In this document: in pieces, positions 8,398 through 17,173 of the stretch
How the letters are laid out: each line of letters begins with the position of its first letter
Position numbering within the stretch: position 1 is the first letter of the stretch
From: Marinobacter sp.
GTDB lineage: Bacteria > Pseudomonadota > Gammaproteobacteria > Pseudomonadales > Oleiphilaceae
DNA: 30,584 bases
Reading direction: 5' to 3'
Assembly (NCBI GenBank): GCA_017643965.1
Contig: JAEPMM010000003.1
Span: forward strand, 1-30,584
Made by a program: the position numbers and the translations under genes
The notes under the pieces: model-generated
The model's input: only the letters and a program-made list of their open reading frames with translations
What the model was told of the DNA's origin: nothing
Database searches by the model: none

Positions 8398-8507
8398 TGG
8401 GTTGTGGGGGAGAGGCTTCCAAAACTGTGCGGAGCCATGGATGGCGGAGCCCAAGCGTCACATGGATGTGCTTGAGCGTGTTTTGGAAGCCTCTCCTCCA
8501 CAACCCA
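8398..8507. repeat. Long inverted repeat between convergent ABC operons
   Basis: The arm at 8398-8425 is repeated inverted at 8480-8507 with a single mismatch over 28 bases (GTGGGGGAG against GTGGAGGAG). The 54-bp centre holds GGAGCCATGGATGGCGGAGC and CACATGGATGTG, themselves near-palindromic. It could form a long cruciform or RNA hairpin and serve as a bidirectional terminator. A transposon-like miniature element is an alternative, but no target-site duplication is evident. Confidence 0.8.
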
Positions 8508-8518
8508 CTACCACCCAA

Positions 8519-9325
8519 TCAAGCAGGCTTAGAGGTGCCAAGGATCTTGGTCCGCTGAGGCCGGAACCCGGTTGTCGCGAGCAGCGCAAAAACAACCGTC
8601 ACAGCCGCGGTGATGCCAAACGCCATCGGGTTCCACTCCAGGTACAGGGAGAACCGGATGGCTTCCACCGCATGGGTAAACGGATTGAACTGGCAGATCC
8701 AGTAGAGCCAGGGGCTGGCCTCATTCATGCGCCAGAGCGGGTACAAAGCCGAGGACATGAAGAACATCGGGAAAATGACGAAGTTCATCACGCCGGCAAA
8801 ATTTTCCAGCTGTTTGATCCAGGTGGCGATCAGCAGGCCCAGAGCCCCGAGCATCAGGCTCGTTAATACCAACGCAGGTAGTACCGCCAGATAGCCCCAA
8901 AGCGGCGGTTCCACATCCACCAGTAACGCCAGCAGCAGGAATACATACACCTGACCAACAGACACCACCCCCATTGCCAGCAACTTGGTTACCAGCAGGA
9001 GCGGCCGCGGCAGCGGACTCATTAGCAGCACCCGCATACTGCCCAGTTCCCGGTCGTAAACCATGGAAAGTGCACCCTGCATGCTGTTGAACAGGATGAT
9101 CATGCCGCAAAGCCCGGGGGCGATGTAGGTTTCGTAGGTGATGTAGGTCTGGTAGGGCGGAATGATGGAGATGCCCAGAACCGCCCGGAAGCCGGCGGCG
9201 AACACCACCAGCCACAACAGCGGCCTTACCAGGGCGCTGGCAAAACGGGTCCGTTGTTGCCAGAAGCGCAGCCACTCCCGGGTCTGGATGCCGATGAAAC
9301 AGTGCCAGTAATGGGCGGCTTTCAT
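8519..9325 (-). CDS. ABC-2 type permease of the PQQ-alcohol dehydrogenase-associated transporter
   Basis: A 268-residue inner-membrane protein of the ABC-2 (NodJ/DrrB) class. Cytoplasmic N-terminus, TREWLRFWQQRTRF amphipathic entry, then about six hydrophobic helices. The family motif is near YDRELGSMRVLLMSPLPRPLLL in the central loop. ABC-2 permeases usually export. A permease of this type is a recognised companion of quinoprotein alcohol dehydrogenases (the pedC-type subfamily). It starts one base after the ATPase stop, so the two subunits are co-translated. Substrate unknown; PQQ-related or solvent-related export are ideas only. Confidence 0.8.
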   Translation of the reverse strand: MKAAHYWHCFIGIQTREWLRFWQQRTRFASALVRPLLWLVVFAAGFRAVLGISIIPPYQTYITYETYIAPGLCGMIILFNSMQGALSMVYDRELGSMRVLLMSPLPRPLLLVTKLLAMGVVSVGQVYVFLLLALLVDVEPPLWGYLAVLPALVLTSLMLGALGLLIATWIKQLENFAGVMNFVIFPMFFMSSALYPLWRMNEASPWLYWICQFNPFTHAVEAIRFSLYLEWNPMAFGITAAVTVVFALLATTGFRPQRTKILGTSKPA

Positions 9326-9326
9326 A

Positions 9327-10045
<719 letters not shown>

Positions 10046-10049
<4 letters not shown>

Positions 10050-11020
10050 GAAGTGGGATCGATGACCACACCCCATGGGAAGCGGCCCACCTTGATGGAC
10101 TTGATCACCTTCAGCTCTTCCACATCGATGACCGATACATCACTGGACACGCCGTTGGTGGTGTAGAGAAACTTCTCGTCCTTGTCCAGATCCAGCTGCC
10201 AGACCCGTGCACCGACCAGCAGGTAATCCAGCACTTCGTAGGTCTGGGCATCCACCACTGCGACGTGGTTGGAGGGGCCGAGGGCTACGAAGGCGTACTT
10301 GCCATCCGAGGTGAGCTCAATGCCCACCGGCTGAACCCGGTCCTGGGGCACACCCTTGATCTGGAATTCGATCTGCCTGATCTCTTCAATGGTATCCACA
10401 TCGAAGATGTGCACCGTGCCCCCTATCTCTGCCGAGGCCCAGGCAATCTTGCTGTCTTTGGTGAACTCGACGTGACGCGGGCGCTGGCCCACAACTGTGT
10501 TCTTCTCGATTTCGAAGGTTTCGGTGTTGATCCAGTGCAGCATGCTGGAGGTTTCACTGGTGTTCACCGCCCACTTGCCGTCCGGGCTGACCGCCATGCC
10601 TTCCGGTTCCACGCCAACATCGATCTGGGCCAGAACGTCCTTGGTTTCCACATCCACTACCGTGACGATGGCATCGTCCTCATTGGCGATGTAGAGGTGG
10701 CGGTTGTTGGGGTGCAGGGCAAACTGCTCGGGGTCCTCGCCGGAGGGCAGGGTGTCGATGATCTTGCGGGTAGCCAGGTCCAGTACCTGGACGGTGTCGT
10801 CATCACTGGCGCAGATATACAGTTTGGTGTGATCTTTGGATAGCAGGATGCCTCTTGGTCGGGCCCCGACATCAATGGTATCCACTACTTCCTGGGTGGC
10901 AGTGTCGATCACCGAGAGTGTGTTGTCCTTCTCGTTTGAAACATAGGCCAGGCTTGCCAGCGCCTGGCCGGAAAGCCCGATGGCGGCTGCCAGGGTTGCG
11001 ATCTTGAAAGCATTTTTCAT
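10046..11020 (-). CDS. Periplasmic YVTN beta-propeller protein associated with PQQ-dependent alcohol oxidation
   Basis: A 324-residue exported protein. Signal peptide MKNAFKIATLAAAIGLSGQALA, then a series of ~42-residue repeats of the form YVSNEKDNTLSVIDTATQEVVDTIDVG, consistent with a seven-bladed propeller. Start 11020 has AAGGAA upstream. This propeller subfamily is known from clusters with PQQ dehydrogenases and the ABC-2 transporter. The blade motifs resemble YVTN surface/periplasmic proteins, not the PQQ-binding propellers, and no PQQ ligands are evident. It may be a scaffold or a binding partner of the dehydrogenase or transporter. Confidence 0.82.
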
Positions 11021-11051
11021 GGTCAGTGTTCCTTCTTGTTCTTCAGTGGGG

Positions 11052-12221
11052 TCAATTGATCCGGCAGTCACTCTCCGGCCTGTCGTAGCCGAGGGTGTCC
11101 AGTTCGGAATCGGGATGGAGGAAGCCTTCCAGTGGTGGCGTCGCTACCAGTCCCTGCGGGTGAACCAGGGGGATTGGCTGGCGGAGCTGCCCGTTCCAGG
11201 GACGGTAAGTCAGCTTGCGGCCCTTGAAGGCGGCGAGCTGGAAATCATCGGTGAAGAGATACTCGCGAATGTTCGAGTGGCCTGCCTTACTGAGCCCGGT
11301 TACGGTGGTGCCGATGGAGCGTATGGCGGCCCAGGCGGCATAGTCTTCGCTGTTCATTTCTCGCCCGGCCAGTTCCCGGAAGCGGTTCTGCAGTTGCGCC
11401 GCACCCCAGGCCTCAACCACCCGGTGCCAGGCTTCCGGCCCCATGCCCTGGGTGCCTACTACCGGGCGTGGCAGCCAGGTGTTGAACGGCACGTACTCCC
11501 CGAAATCGCCACGCACGTCGGCAACTACCACGGCGTCATAATCACTCGCCTGGGTGAATGCGGGCAGTTCTTTGGAAGCCGTGCGGCGCAGGTCCGAATC
11601 GAAGGTCCAGGGCTTGTCGGCGATGATGTCCAGGCCAAACCGTTTGCTGGCGCGGCGGAAGGCGTCGGCCCAGGCCTTGTCCTGGTCCGTGGGCCCGGTA
11701 ATCAGGAACACTTCTTTCCAGCGTCGCATACTCAGCCACTGGGCAAGGGCATCGGTCAGCATGGCGTAGGAGGGAATGGTGTTCAGAACGTTGGGCTGGC
11801 ACTCGCTGATTCGCAGGTCATCGTCAGAGGCGCCGGCGTTGAACAGCAGTGCCTTATCACCGGCCCGCTTTGCCATGGCCTGCAGTGTATCCGCGGGAAC
11901 GCGGGTCACAAGCAGATCAATGCCGTTCTCCAGCATACTGTCGAGGGCGGCCAGTGAGCCCTCTTCATCGCTGGCCATGACGGACTCCAGCGCATAGTTC
12001 TGGTTGAGGAACTTGCCGGTGGCGTTGTTGTCTGCGATTCCCAGCTCAGCGCCACGGAGGCCGGCGTCTTCCGGTTCCGGAGTGACATTGGATAGCACCG
12101 GGCCCTGGTCGGGTACCCAGTGGATAGAGCCGATGGTTACATCGAGGGCCGCCGCCGAAGCCGGCGCCAGCAGCCAGCCACAGAGGACTGAAGCAATCAG
12201 TAGCCTGCCTTTAAGATCCAT
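11052..12221 (-). CDS. Periplasmic branched-chain-amino-acid-type binding protein of the PQQ-ADH-associated ABC system
   Basis: A 389-residue exported protein with signal peptide MDLKGRLLIASVLCGWLLAPASAAA. Two-lobe Peripla_BP_6-like pattern: GAELGIADNNATGKFL in lobe one, DLLVTRVPADTLQAMAK, WKEVFLITGPTDQDKAWADAFRRASKRFG in lobe two, ending with a Cys near the C-terminus (DCRIN). GAGGGG lies about 8 bp ahead of the start. First gene of the four-gene minus-strand operon. Pairing a periplasmic binding protein with an ABC-2 (exporter-type) permease is unusual; the protein may sense or scavenge instead of feeding import. Ligand unknown. Confidence 0.8.
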   Translation of the reverse strand: MDLKGRLLIASVLCGWLLAPASAAALDVTIGSIHWVPDQGPVLSNVTPEPEDAGLRGAELGIADNNATGKFLNQNYALESVMASDEEGSLAALDSMLENGIDLLVTRVPADTLQAMAKRAGDKALLFNAGASDDDLRISECQPNVLNTIPSYAMLTDALAQWLSMRRWKEVFLITGPTDQDKAWADAFRRASKRFGLDIIADKPWTFDSDLRRTASKELPAFTQASDYDAVVVADVRGDFGEYVPFNTWLPRPVVGTQGMGPEAWHRVVEAWGAAQLQNRFRELAGREMNSEDYAAWAAIRSIGTTVTGLSKAGHSNIREYLFTDDFQLAAFKGRKLTYRPWNGQLRQPIPLVHPQGLVATPPLEGFLHPDSELDTLGYDRPESDCRIN

Positions 12222-12314
12222 ATTGCCGTCCCCTCTTAGAATACTTGTTGTCGAGTCCAGCTTAGAGAACGTGGAAAGGCGCTGAAATATTCAGAAAGTA
12301 GGAAACTGCCGGTA

Positions 12315-12353
12315 CTAAAGAACTATTCCCGGGAATTTTTACACCGTTAGCAT
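12315..12353 (+). promoter_or_regulatory. Candidate activator box plus -10 for the PedS2-like kinase
   Basis: CTAAAGAACTATTCC (12315-12329) with TAGCAT at 12348-12353, 33 bp from box start to hexamer start. It matches the boxes before the ABC importer, cytochrome and pqqA genes at 11-13 of 15 positions. It lies in the 174-bp divergent region shared with the minus-strand ABC operon. Confidence 0.5.
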
Positions 12354-12395
12354 GAAGTCGAGGCAATTTTCTTCAGGCAGAACGGGACTCCAATC

Positions 12396-13607
12396 ATGAG
12401 GGCATACAGCCGGGTGGCGTTATTGATGCTGGCAGTATTTGCCCTGGTTTATGGTGTCGGGGCCTTTTTCTACCTGAAACAGGCGAGACTGGATGTTGCC
12501 CGTGAACTGGATGGGATATCGACGCTGGCGGGCATGATTGGAGCGCCGGAAGAGGTTGGCCCGGAACTGATTGCAGGCCTCCGACACTTGCGCCCGTTGT
12601 CGGATGAGAGCGTTGCCGGTGGCGGTGGCGACGTCCCTTTCTGGTTTATTCGCGCCCTGGGGGCCGGCGAGTCGAGTGGACTTCCGGTCATCGGAGGTTG
12701 GCAGGTGGACCCATACGACGAAGTAGAGGAAATCTGGGAAAACTTTGTTCTGGTGTCGCTGGCTTTCGGCATCGGTATGCTGCTGTGCTTTTCAGCGTTA
12801 TTCCTGGCAATGCGCCGGCTGACAGAGCCGCTGCGGCGCATCGGCAAGGCCATGGACGACATTGGTGAGGGGGAGGGTTCTCCACGCCTGCCACGGCAGT
12901 CAATAACAGAACTGGATCAACTGGTGCAACGGTTCAACACCATGGCAGAAGCGCTGGAGACCGAACAGAAAACCGTTGCCAGATTACTGAACGAACTTCT
13001 TGAGCTTCAGGATCGTGAGCGGGCACACATCGCACGGGTGCTTCATGATGATCTTGGCCAGTATATTACCGGCATTCGCGCCCAGGCTCGCGGCTGGCTC
13101 TATGACCCGGAACTGAATGAGCGCCAGAAGGATCAGGCGAAGGAATTGGCCGAACACTGCGAGACCGTGCAACAGCATTTTCGTCACCTGTTGCAGGATC
13201 TGCATCCTCTGGTCATGGAACAGCTCGGACTGGGGTCCGCCATTCATCATCTGGTGGACCAATGGCAGCAACTCAGTGGCCTTACCTGTGAACTCATGGT
13301 GGATGAACGCCTGCCCGAACTTACCGGTGAGAAACAGACCCATCTGTACCGGTTTGTGCAGGAAGCACTGAATAATGTCTCAAGACATGCGGCCGCAACC
13401 AAAGCCATATTGGGTGTGACTGCGAAGCCCCGTGTGCTGCAGGTCGAGATTCGCGACAACGGAATTGGAGCTAACAACCTCTCGGCCAGAGCTGGTCTCG
13501 GGCTCCGGTCCATGTGCGAAAGGGCACGCAGCCTGGGCGGTAAAGCCGAGTTCTTCAGCCGTTCAGGTCAGGGCACCAGGGTGTGTCTCACCATTCCCCT
13601 GAGCTGA
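12396..13607 (+). CDS. pedS2: Membrane sensor histidine kinase, PedS2-like (HisKA_3 class)
   Basis: A 403-residue kinase. TM1 about 5-27, periplasmic loop about 28-116, TM2 about 117-139, HAMP about 140-192, HisKA_3 with phosphoacceptor His217 (ARVLHDDLGQ), and HATPase with DNGIG and GLGLRSM. The architecture is NarX/DegS-like and fits a NarL-family partner, encoded 25 bp downstream. In Pseudomonas putida, PedS2/PedR2 sits in the same place and controls the switch between Ca- and lanthanide-dependent alcohol dehydrogenases. The periplasmic loop here ends in the acidic run DPYDEVEEIWEN (105-116), a plausible metal site next to TM2. The alternative identity is the ExaD/EraS kinase line. Confidence 0.72.
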   Translation: MRAYSRVALLMLAVFALVYGVGAFFYLKQARLDVARELDGISTLAGMIGAPEEVGPELIAGLRHLRPLSDESVAGGGGDVPFWFIRALGAGESSGLPVIGGWQVDPYDEVEEIWENFVLVSLAFGIGMLLCFSALFLAMRRLTEPLRRIGKAMDDIGEGEGSPRLPRQSITELDQLVQRFNTMAEALETEQKTVARLLNELLELQDRERAHIARVLHDDLGQYITGIRAQARGWLYDPELNERQKDQAKELAEHCETVQQHFRHLLQDLHPLVMEQLGLGSAIHHLVDQWQQLSGLTCELMVDERLPELTGEKQTHLYRFVQEALNNVSRHAAATKAILGVTAKPRVLQVEIRDNGIGANNLSARAGLGLRSMCERARSLGGKAEFFSRSGQGTRVCLTIPLS

Positions 13608-13632
13608 CAATCCGAAGCCCGGAGAAGCGCCG

Positions 13633-14289
13633 ATGAAGCTGATCATTGTTGACGACCACCGCGTGGTAAGGCAGGGAATCTCCAGCCTGCTGCGAAGCAT
13701 GATGCCTGGCCTGGAGATAGTCGAGGTTGAAACCGGCCAGGCTGCCATCGCCGCCTGGGCGGAACACCGCCCGGACCTGATGCTGCTGGATATGGGGCTG
13801 CCGGATATCTCCGGGCTGGAAGTGGCGCGGCGGATTCGTCAGCGCTGGCGTGGTGCCGGCATTCTGTTTTTTACCATGCATGATGAGCTGCCGATGGTGA
13901 AGCAGGCGCTGGAGGTTGGTGGCATGGGGTTTGTGTCCAAGAACTGCGCGCCGGAGGAGCTTGCCGAAGCGGTAAAGCGGGTGGCCGCTGGTGAACCCTA
14001 CATTGAACATCCGATTGCCACTCGCCTGGCAATGAACCAGGAACGTCCCGTGGACCACCGGCTAAGGGATATGACCCATCGAGAAATGGAGGTGCTGCTG
14101 ATGTATGCCCGGGGCGAGGATATTCAGGGCATTGCCAATCGCCTTTGCGTCAGCAGCAAAACCGTTTCCAATCACCTGGCGATGCTGAAGGGCAAACTGC
14201 AGGTGAGCTCGTCCATTGAGCTTATCCACCTGGCGGTTGATGCCGGGCTTGTCCGCTACGGCCAGTTACCGGAGCGCCCTCGGGCCTGA
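13633..14289 (+). CDS. pedR2: NarL-family response regulator, PedR2/ExaE-like
   Basis: A 218-residue regulator. The receiver domain has Asp7/Asp8, phosphoacceptor Asp53 (LLDMGLPD) and Lys103. The LuxR-type HTH (~150-210) contains THREMEVLLMYARGEDIQGIA and SSKTVSNHLAMLKGKL. It follows the kinase with a 25-bp gap containing GGAGAAG, so the two form an operon. Pseudomonas homologues activate quinoprotein ethanol dehydrogenase transcription. Candidate binder of the repeated CYAAAG or TACTACCAAG boxes in this window. Confidence 0.78.
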   Translation: MKLIIVDDHRVVRQGISSLLRSMMPGLEIVEVETGQAAIAAWAEHRPDLMLLDMGLPDISGLEVARRIRQRWRGAGILFFTMHDELPMVKQALEVGGMGFVSKNCAPEELAEAVKRVAAGEPYIEHPIATRLAMNQERPVDHRLRDMTHREMEVLLMYARGEDIQGIANRLCVSSKTVSNHLAMLKGKLQVSSSIELIHLAVDAGLVRYGQLPERPRA

Positions 14290-14291
14290 GC

Positions 14292-14948
14292 TCACCAGTC
14301 AAAGGGGCAGGCTGTGCAGCCTTCCATAAAGGTGTTTACAAAGGTTGCATAGTGAATGCGGGTGCCTCGCATATCGGCATCCGCCAGGCTGGCATTACCT
14401 AATTTGGCCTCCTGGAGGTTGGCACCGACAAGGCTTGCTCCCTCGAGATTGGCCTTGGGCATCCAGGCGATCTCGAAAGTAGAATAGTCCAGAACAGCCC
14501 CTTTCATGACGGCACCGGAAAAGCGCGAGAAGTCGAAGTTGCCGCCACTGAGATCCGCCCCCGAAAAATCCGAACCCTGAGCGAACAGGTATTCTGCCTG
14601 TGCTCCACGCAGGTCTGCCCCGGTGACATTGGCGCCGCGCATGGAAGCACGGTAGAGGTTCACTCTCAGGCCGGTTACCCTCTCGAGGTTGGCTCCATCG
14701 AGTCGTGCGCCTCGCAGGTTGCTGTGATTGAGTGTGGCCCCTTCAAGATTGGCGTCTTTGAAGTTAGCGGAGTGTAAATCCATGTTTGACAGGTCTGCAC
14801 CGCGCAGGTCAGCGCCCGGACAGGTCGTTTCGGGCTGCAGCCTGCAGCCGTTGATAACTGGCACATCTTCGATATCTGCAAGATAGTCGGCGGCTGCCAG
14901 TGGCAGGCTTGCAGCCATCAGGCTGATAAGCACGTGTGGTTTCATCAT
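14292..14948 (-). CDS. Secreted pentapeptide-repeat protein with terminal cysteine pairs
   Basis: A 218-residue protein. Signal peptide MMKPHVLISLMAASLPLAAA, then from about residue 46 to 205 near-continuous A(D/N)LxG/x pentapeptides (ADLRGADLSNMDLHSANF), predicting a right-handed quadrilateral beta-helix. Two Cys lie before the helix (35 and 43) and two after it (211 and 214, CTAC). GGAGGG precedes the paired ATGs at 14948/14945. Downstream of the Ca-type dehydrogenase on the same strand but beyond a strong terminator. A pentapeptide-repeat gene occupies the same position in P. putida; function unknown. Mature location is probably periplasmic. Confidence 0.8.
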   Translation of the reverse strand: MMKPHVLISLMAASLPLAAADYLADIEDVPVINGCRLQPETTCPGADLRGADLSNMDLHSANFKDANLEGATLNHSNLRGARLDGANLERVTGLRVNLYRASMRGANVTGADLRGAQAEYLFAQGSDFSGADLSGGNFDFSRFSGAVMKGAVLDYSTFEIAWMPKANLEGASLVGANLQEAKLGNASLADADMRGTRIHYATFVNTFMEGCTACPFDW

Positions 14949-14981
14949 CGAGTCCCTCCAAATACCCATTTGCGGGATGTT

Positions 14982-15008
14982 GAAAAAAGCCCGGCGCAAG
15001 GCGCCGGG
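14982..15008 (-). terminator. Rho-independent terminator of the Ca-type dehydrogenase gene
   Basis: On the minus strand CCCGGCGC pairs with GCGCCGGG (15008-15001 with 997-990 of the 14 kb block) around a 3-nt loop. It is followed by GCTTTTTT (14989-14982). It lies 18 bp after the stop codon and separates this gene from the pentapeptide gene. Confidence 0.9.
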
Positions 15009-15025
15009 TCAATGCCGGGTAGGCT

Positions 15026-16879
15026 TTAGCGGGAGGCTTGTGACCAGGAGGGCAGTTTGAAGGCCCAGAAGGACCCACCCTGGGAAATTGGCTTGGTCAG
15101 CTCCGCCATGTCGCCGCCCCAGAGCGGGACTGCGCCACCGTAGCCGGAGACCACGCCAATGTACTGTTCACCATCCATTTCCCAGGTGATCGGTGATGAA
15201 ATAATCCCCGACCCTGTCTGGAAGGACCAGAGTTTCTCGCCGGTCTTTGCGTCAAACGCCTTGAAATAACCATCTCCGGTGCCGGTGAAGACCAGGCCGC
15301 CCTTGGTGGTCAGCACGCCTGCCCAGAGTGGCAGCTTTTCCTTGTGTTCCCATTCCACTTCTCCGGTAAGCGGGTCCATGGCCCTGAGGATGCCAACGTG
15401 ATCGTCGTACATGCGTTTGATCCGGAATCCCTGTCCGAGATAGGCCGCACCTTTTTTATAGGTAACCTCTTCCGTCCAGTAGTCCTCTTTCCAGTGGTTG
15501 CCCGGAATGTAGAACAGACCAGTGTCCTGGCTATAGGCCATGGGGTTCCAGTTTTTGCCGCCCAGGAAGGGGGGTGAAACCTCAATGGCTTCGCCCTGGG
15601 TCTCGCCCGGTTCAAGGGGCGGTGGGCGCTGGCCTTCTGCTTCTACCGGGCGTCCGTCTTCGCCAATGCGTTCCGCCCAGGTGATGTTGTCTACGAACGG
15701 AAAGGCGTTGATGTACTCACCATTTTGCCGGTTCACCAGGTAGAAGAAGCCGTTGCGGTCGGCATGGGCGGTGGCCTTGACGGTTTCCCCGTCGTCCTCG
15801 TATTCAAAAAGCACCAACTCGTTATTGCCGGAGAAATCCCAGGCGTCGTTGGGTGTGTGTTGATAGAACCACTTCACCTCCCCTGTGGAAGGGTCAACGC
15901 CCACCTGGCCGGAGGTATAAAGGTTGTCGTAATCCTGGGGGTCGCCGCCCGGCGAGGTGCGTTTCCAGGTGTTCCAGGGAGCGGGATTGCCTGCCCCGAT
16001 AATGATGGTGTTGGTTTCAATGTCAAAGCTGGCACTCTGCCAGGGCGCGCCGCCACCGTGACTCCAGGCTTCCACCTTGCCGGTTTCGGTGTCGGGATCG
16101 TCAGGCCAGCTTGGGGCGTCGGGATTGCCGGTCGGAGTACTTTTCTCACCGTTGAGGCGGCCATAGTGTCCTTCCACGAAGGGGCGCATCCAGACTTCCT
16201 CGCCGGTGTCCGGGTCCCGGGCAAAGAGCTTGCCTACAACACCGAACTCATCGCCCGAAGAGCCGTGAATCAGCAGTACCTTGCCGGTCTTCTGGTCCTT
16301 GATCAGCGTCGGTGCGCCGGTCATGGTATAGCCTGCCTCGTGGTCCGCGAACTTTTCCCGCCAGGCGACTTCACCGGTGTCCTTGTTCAGGGCAACGATG
16401 CCGGCATCCAGGGTGCCGAAGAAAACCTTGTCACCGAAAATGGCAGCGCCGCGGTTTACCACATCGCAACAGGGCCGTATACCTTCGGGAAGTCGGTGGC
16501 TGTAATCCCACACTTTCTTGCCAGTTCGGGCATCCAGGGCAAAAAGGCGGGAGTAGGAGCCGGTAACGTAAATCATGCCGTCGTGAACCAGTGCCTGGGA
16601 CTCCTGGCCCCGTTGTTTCTCATCGCCGAATGAGAAGGAGTAGGCGGGCACCAGGCGTTCAACGTTATCGGTATTGACCGTTGTCATCGGGCTGTACCGC
16701 TGGGCCTTGGGCCCGATGCCATAGCCGAGAACATCTCCGGTGGTTTCGGCGTCGTTCTTGATGTCCTCCCAGGTGACGTCTTTTGCGTTGGCCTGCAAGG
16801 AAAGGCCTCCGGCAGTGCCTACTATCACTGCCAGGCTGACCGCTCTGGCAATGGCCGACTTGTGATGTCTTGGTTTCAT
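15026..16879 (-). CDS. exaA: PQQ-dependent alcohol dehydrogenase, calcium type (ExaA/PedE-like)
   Basis: A 617-residue periplasmic quinoprotein (start 16879: AGGGGA about 7 bp upstream; ATG 16885 and GTG 16912 are alternatives). Signal peptide ends near QANA. Eight W-motif propeller with vicinal Cys137-Cys138, metal/PQQ ligands Glu211 (SGDEFG) and Asn298 (GAGNPAPWN), and catalytic Asp348 in WDFSG. The residue two after the catalytic Asp is Ser350; lanthanide enzymes have Asp there, so this is a Ca-type enzyme. It oxidises primary alcohols to aldehydes and passes electrons to the cytochrome c encoded divergently. It carries extra loops compared with the second copy: a Pro/Asp-rich segment (STPTGNPDAPSWPDDPD) and RPPPLEPGETQ. 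Substrate range cannot be read from sequence. Confidence 0.9.
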   Translation of the reverse strand: MKPRHHKSAIARAVSLAVIVGTAGGLSLQANAKDVTWEDIKNDAETTGDVLGYGIGPKAQRYSPMTTVNTDNVERLVPAYSFSFGDEKQRGQESQALVHDGMIYVTGSYSRLFALDARTGKKVWDYSHRLPEGIRPCCDVVNRGAAIFGDKVFFGTLDAGIVALNKDTGEVAWREKFADHEAGYTMTGAPTLIKDQKTGKVLLIHGSSGDEFGVVGKLFARDPDTGEEVWMRPFVEGHYGRLNGEKSTPTGNPDAPSWPDDPDTETGKVEAWSHGGGAPWQSASFDIETNTIIIGAGNPAPWNTWKRTSPGGDPQDYDNLYTSGQVGVDPSTGEVKWFYQHTPNDAWDFSGNNELVLFEYEDDGETVKATAHADRNGFFYLVNRQNGEYINAFPFVDNITWAERIGEDGRPVEAEGQRPPPLEPGETQGEAIEVSPPFLGGKNWNPMAYSQDTGLFYIPGNHWKEDYWTEEVTYKKGAAYLGQGFRIKRMYDDHVGILRAMDPLTGEVEWEHKEKLPLWAGVLTTKGGLVFTGTGDGYFKAFDAKTGEKLWSFQTGSGIISSPITWEMDGEQYIGVVSGYGGAVPLWGGDMAELTKPISQGGSFWAFKLPSWSQASR

Positions 16880-16970
16880 GTTCATTTCCCCTTGGTTTTT
16901 GTTGTCATTCACGCGTCTGACTCGCGTTGACGGTCAGAGTATTAGCCCGCAGCGAACACGAAGGCGACGG

Positions 16971-17017
16971 AAAAAATCATGAAAATATCGGGAAAAAGTC
17001 GATAAAAACCGGGAAAA
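16971..17017. other. Five A-tracts in helical phase (predicted bent DNA)
   Basis: A-runs begin at 16971 (6 A), 16982 (4), 16993 (5), 17004 (5) and 17014 (4): intervals of 11, 11, 11 and 10 bp, close to one helical turn. Such phasing is known to bend DNA. It lies 92-138 bp upstream of the exaA-type start on the minus strand. Confidence 0.7.
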
Positions 17018-17083
17018 GTTCCCGTCAGGCTTGCGTGTGGTTGAAACGTGGCCAATTTCTCACGATCGCTTCGTAGCCTCGTG

Positions 17084-17139
17084 CTTTGGCGCCGCTTCTG
17101 CTCGCCTACTACCAAGGAACTAGAACGAAGGCGCCAAAG
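17084..17139. repeat. 10-bp inverted repeat CTTTGGCGCC / GGCGCCAAAG
   Basis: CTTTGGCGCC at 17084-17093 is the exact reverse complement of GGCGCCAAAG at 17130-17139, with a 36-bp spacer. Each arm contains a CCAAAG core, one reading toward exaA and one toward the cytochrome gene, so it may present one regulator site to each divergent promoter. The right arm overlaps the CCAAAGTGGCATTCT box. Confidence 0.65.
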
Positions 17140-17173
17140 TGGCATTCTGATCGGAATGGCGTGTTCCTAGACT
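17107..17173 (+). promoter_or_regulatory. Two candidate activator boxes plus -10 for the cytochrome c gene
   Basis: TACTACCAAG at 17107-17116, CCAAAGTGGCATTCT at 17134-17148, and TAGACT at 17168-17173. The second box starts 34 bp before the -10-like hexamer, the same spacing as for pqqA and the ABC importer. The first box recurs exactly before the Ln-type dehydrogenase and aldehyde dehydrogenase genes. Confidence 0.55.

Noticed and set aside
8285..8866. 193-codon plus-strand frame through the inverted repeat
   Set aside because: Runs from the ATPase 3' end through palindromic repeats into antisense of the ABC-2 permease; not a gene.
17056..17089. Minus-strand CCAAAGCACGAGG as an exaA promoter box
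   Set aside because: Core matches, but the sequence 33-34 bp further reads ATTGGCC with no -10 character. Kept only as part of the inverted repeat.
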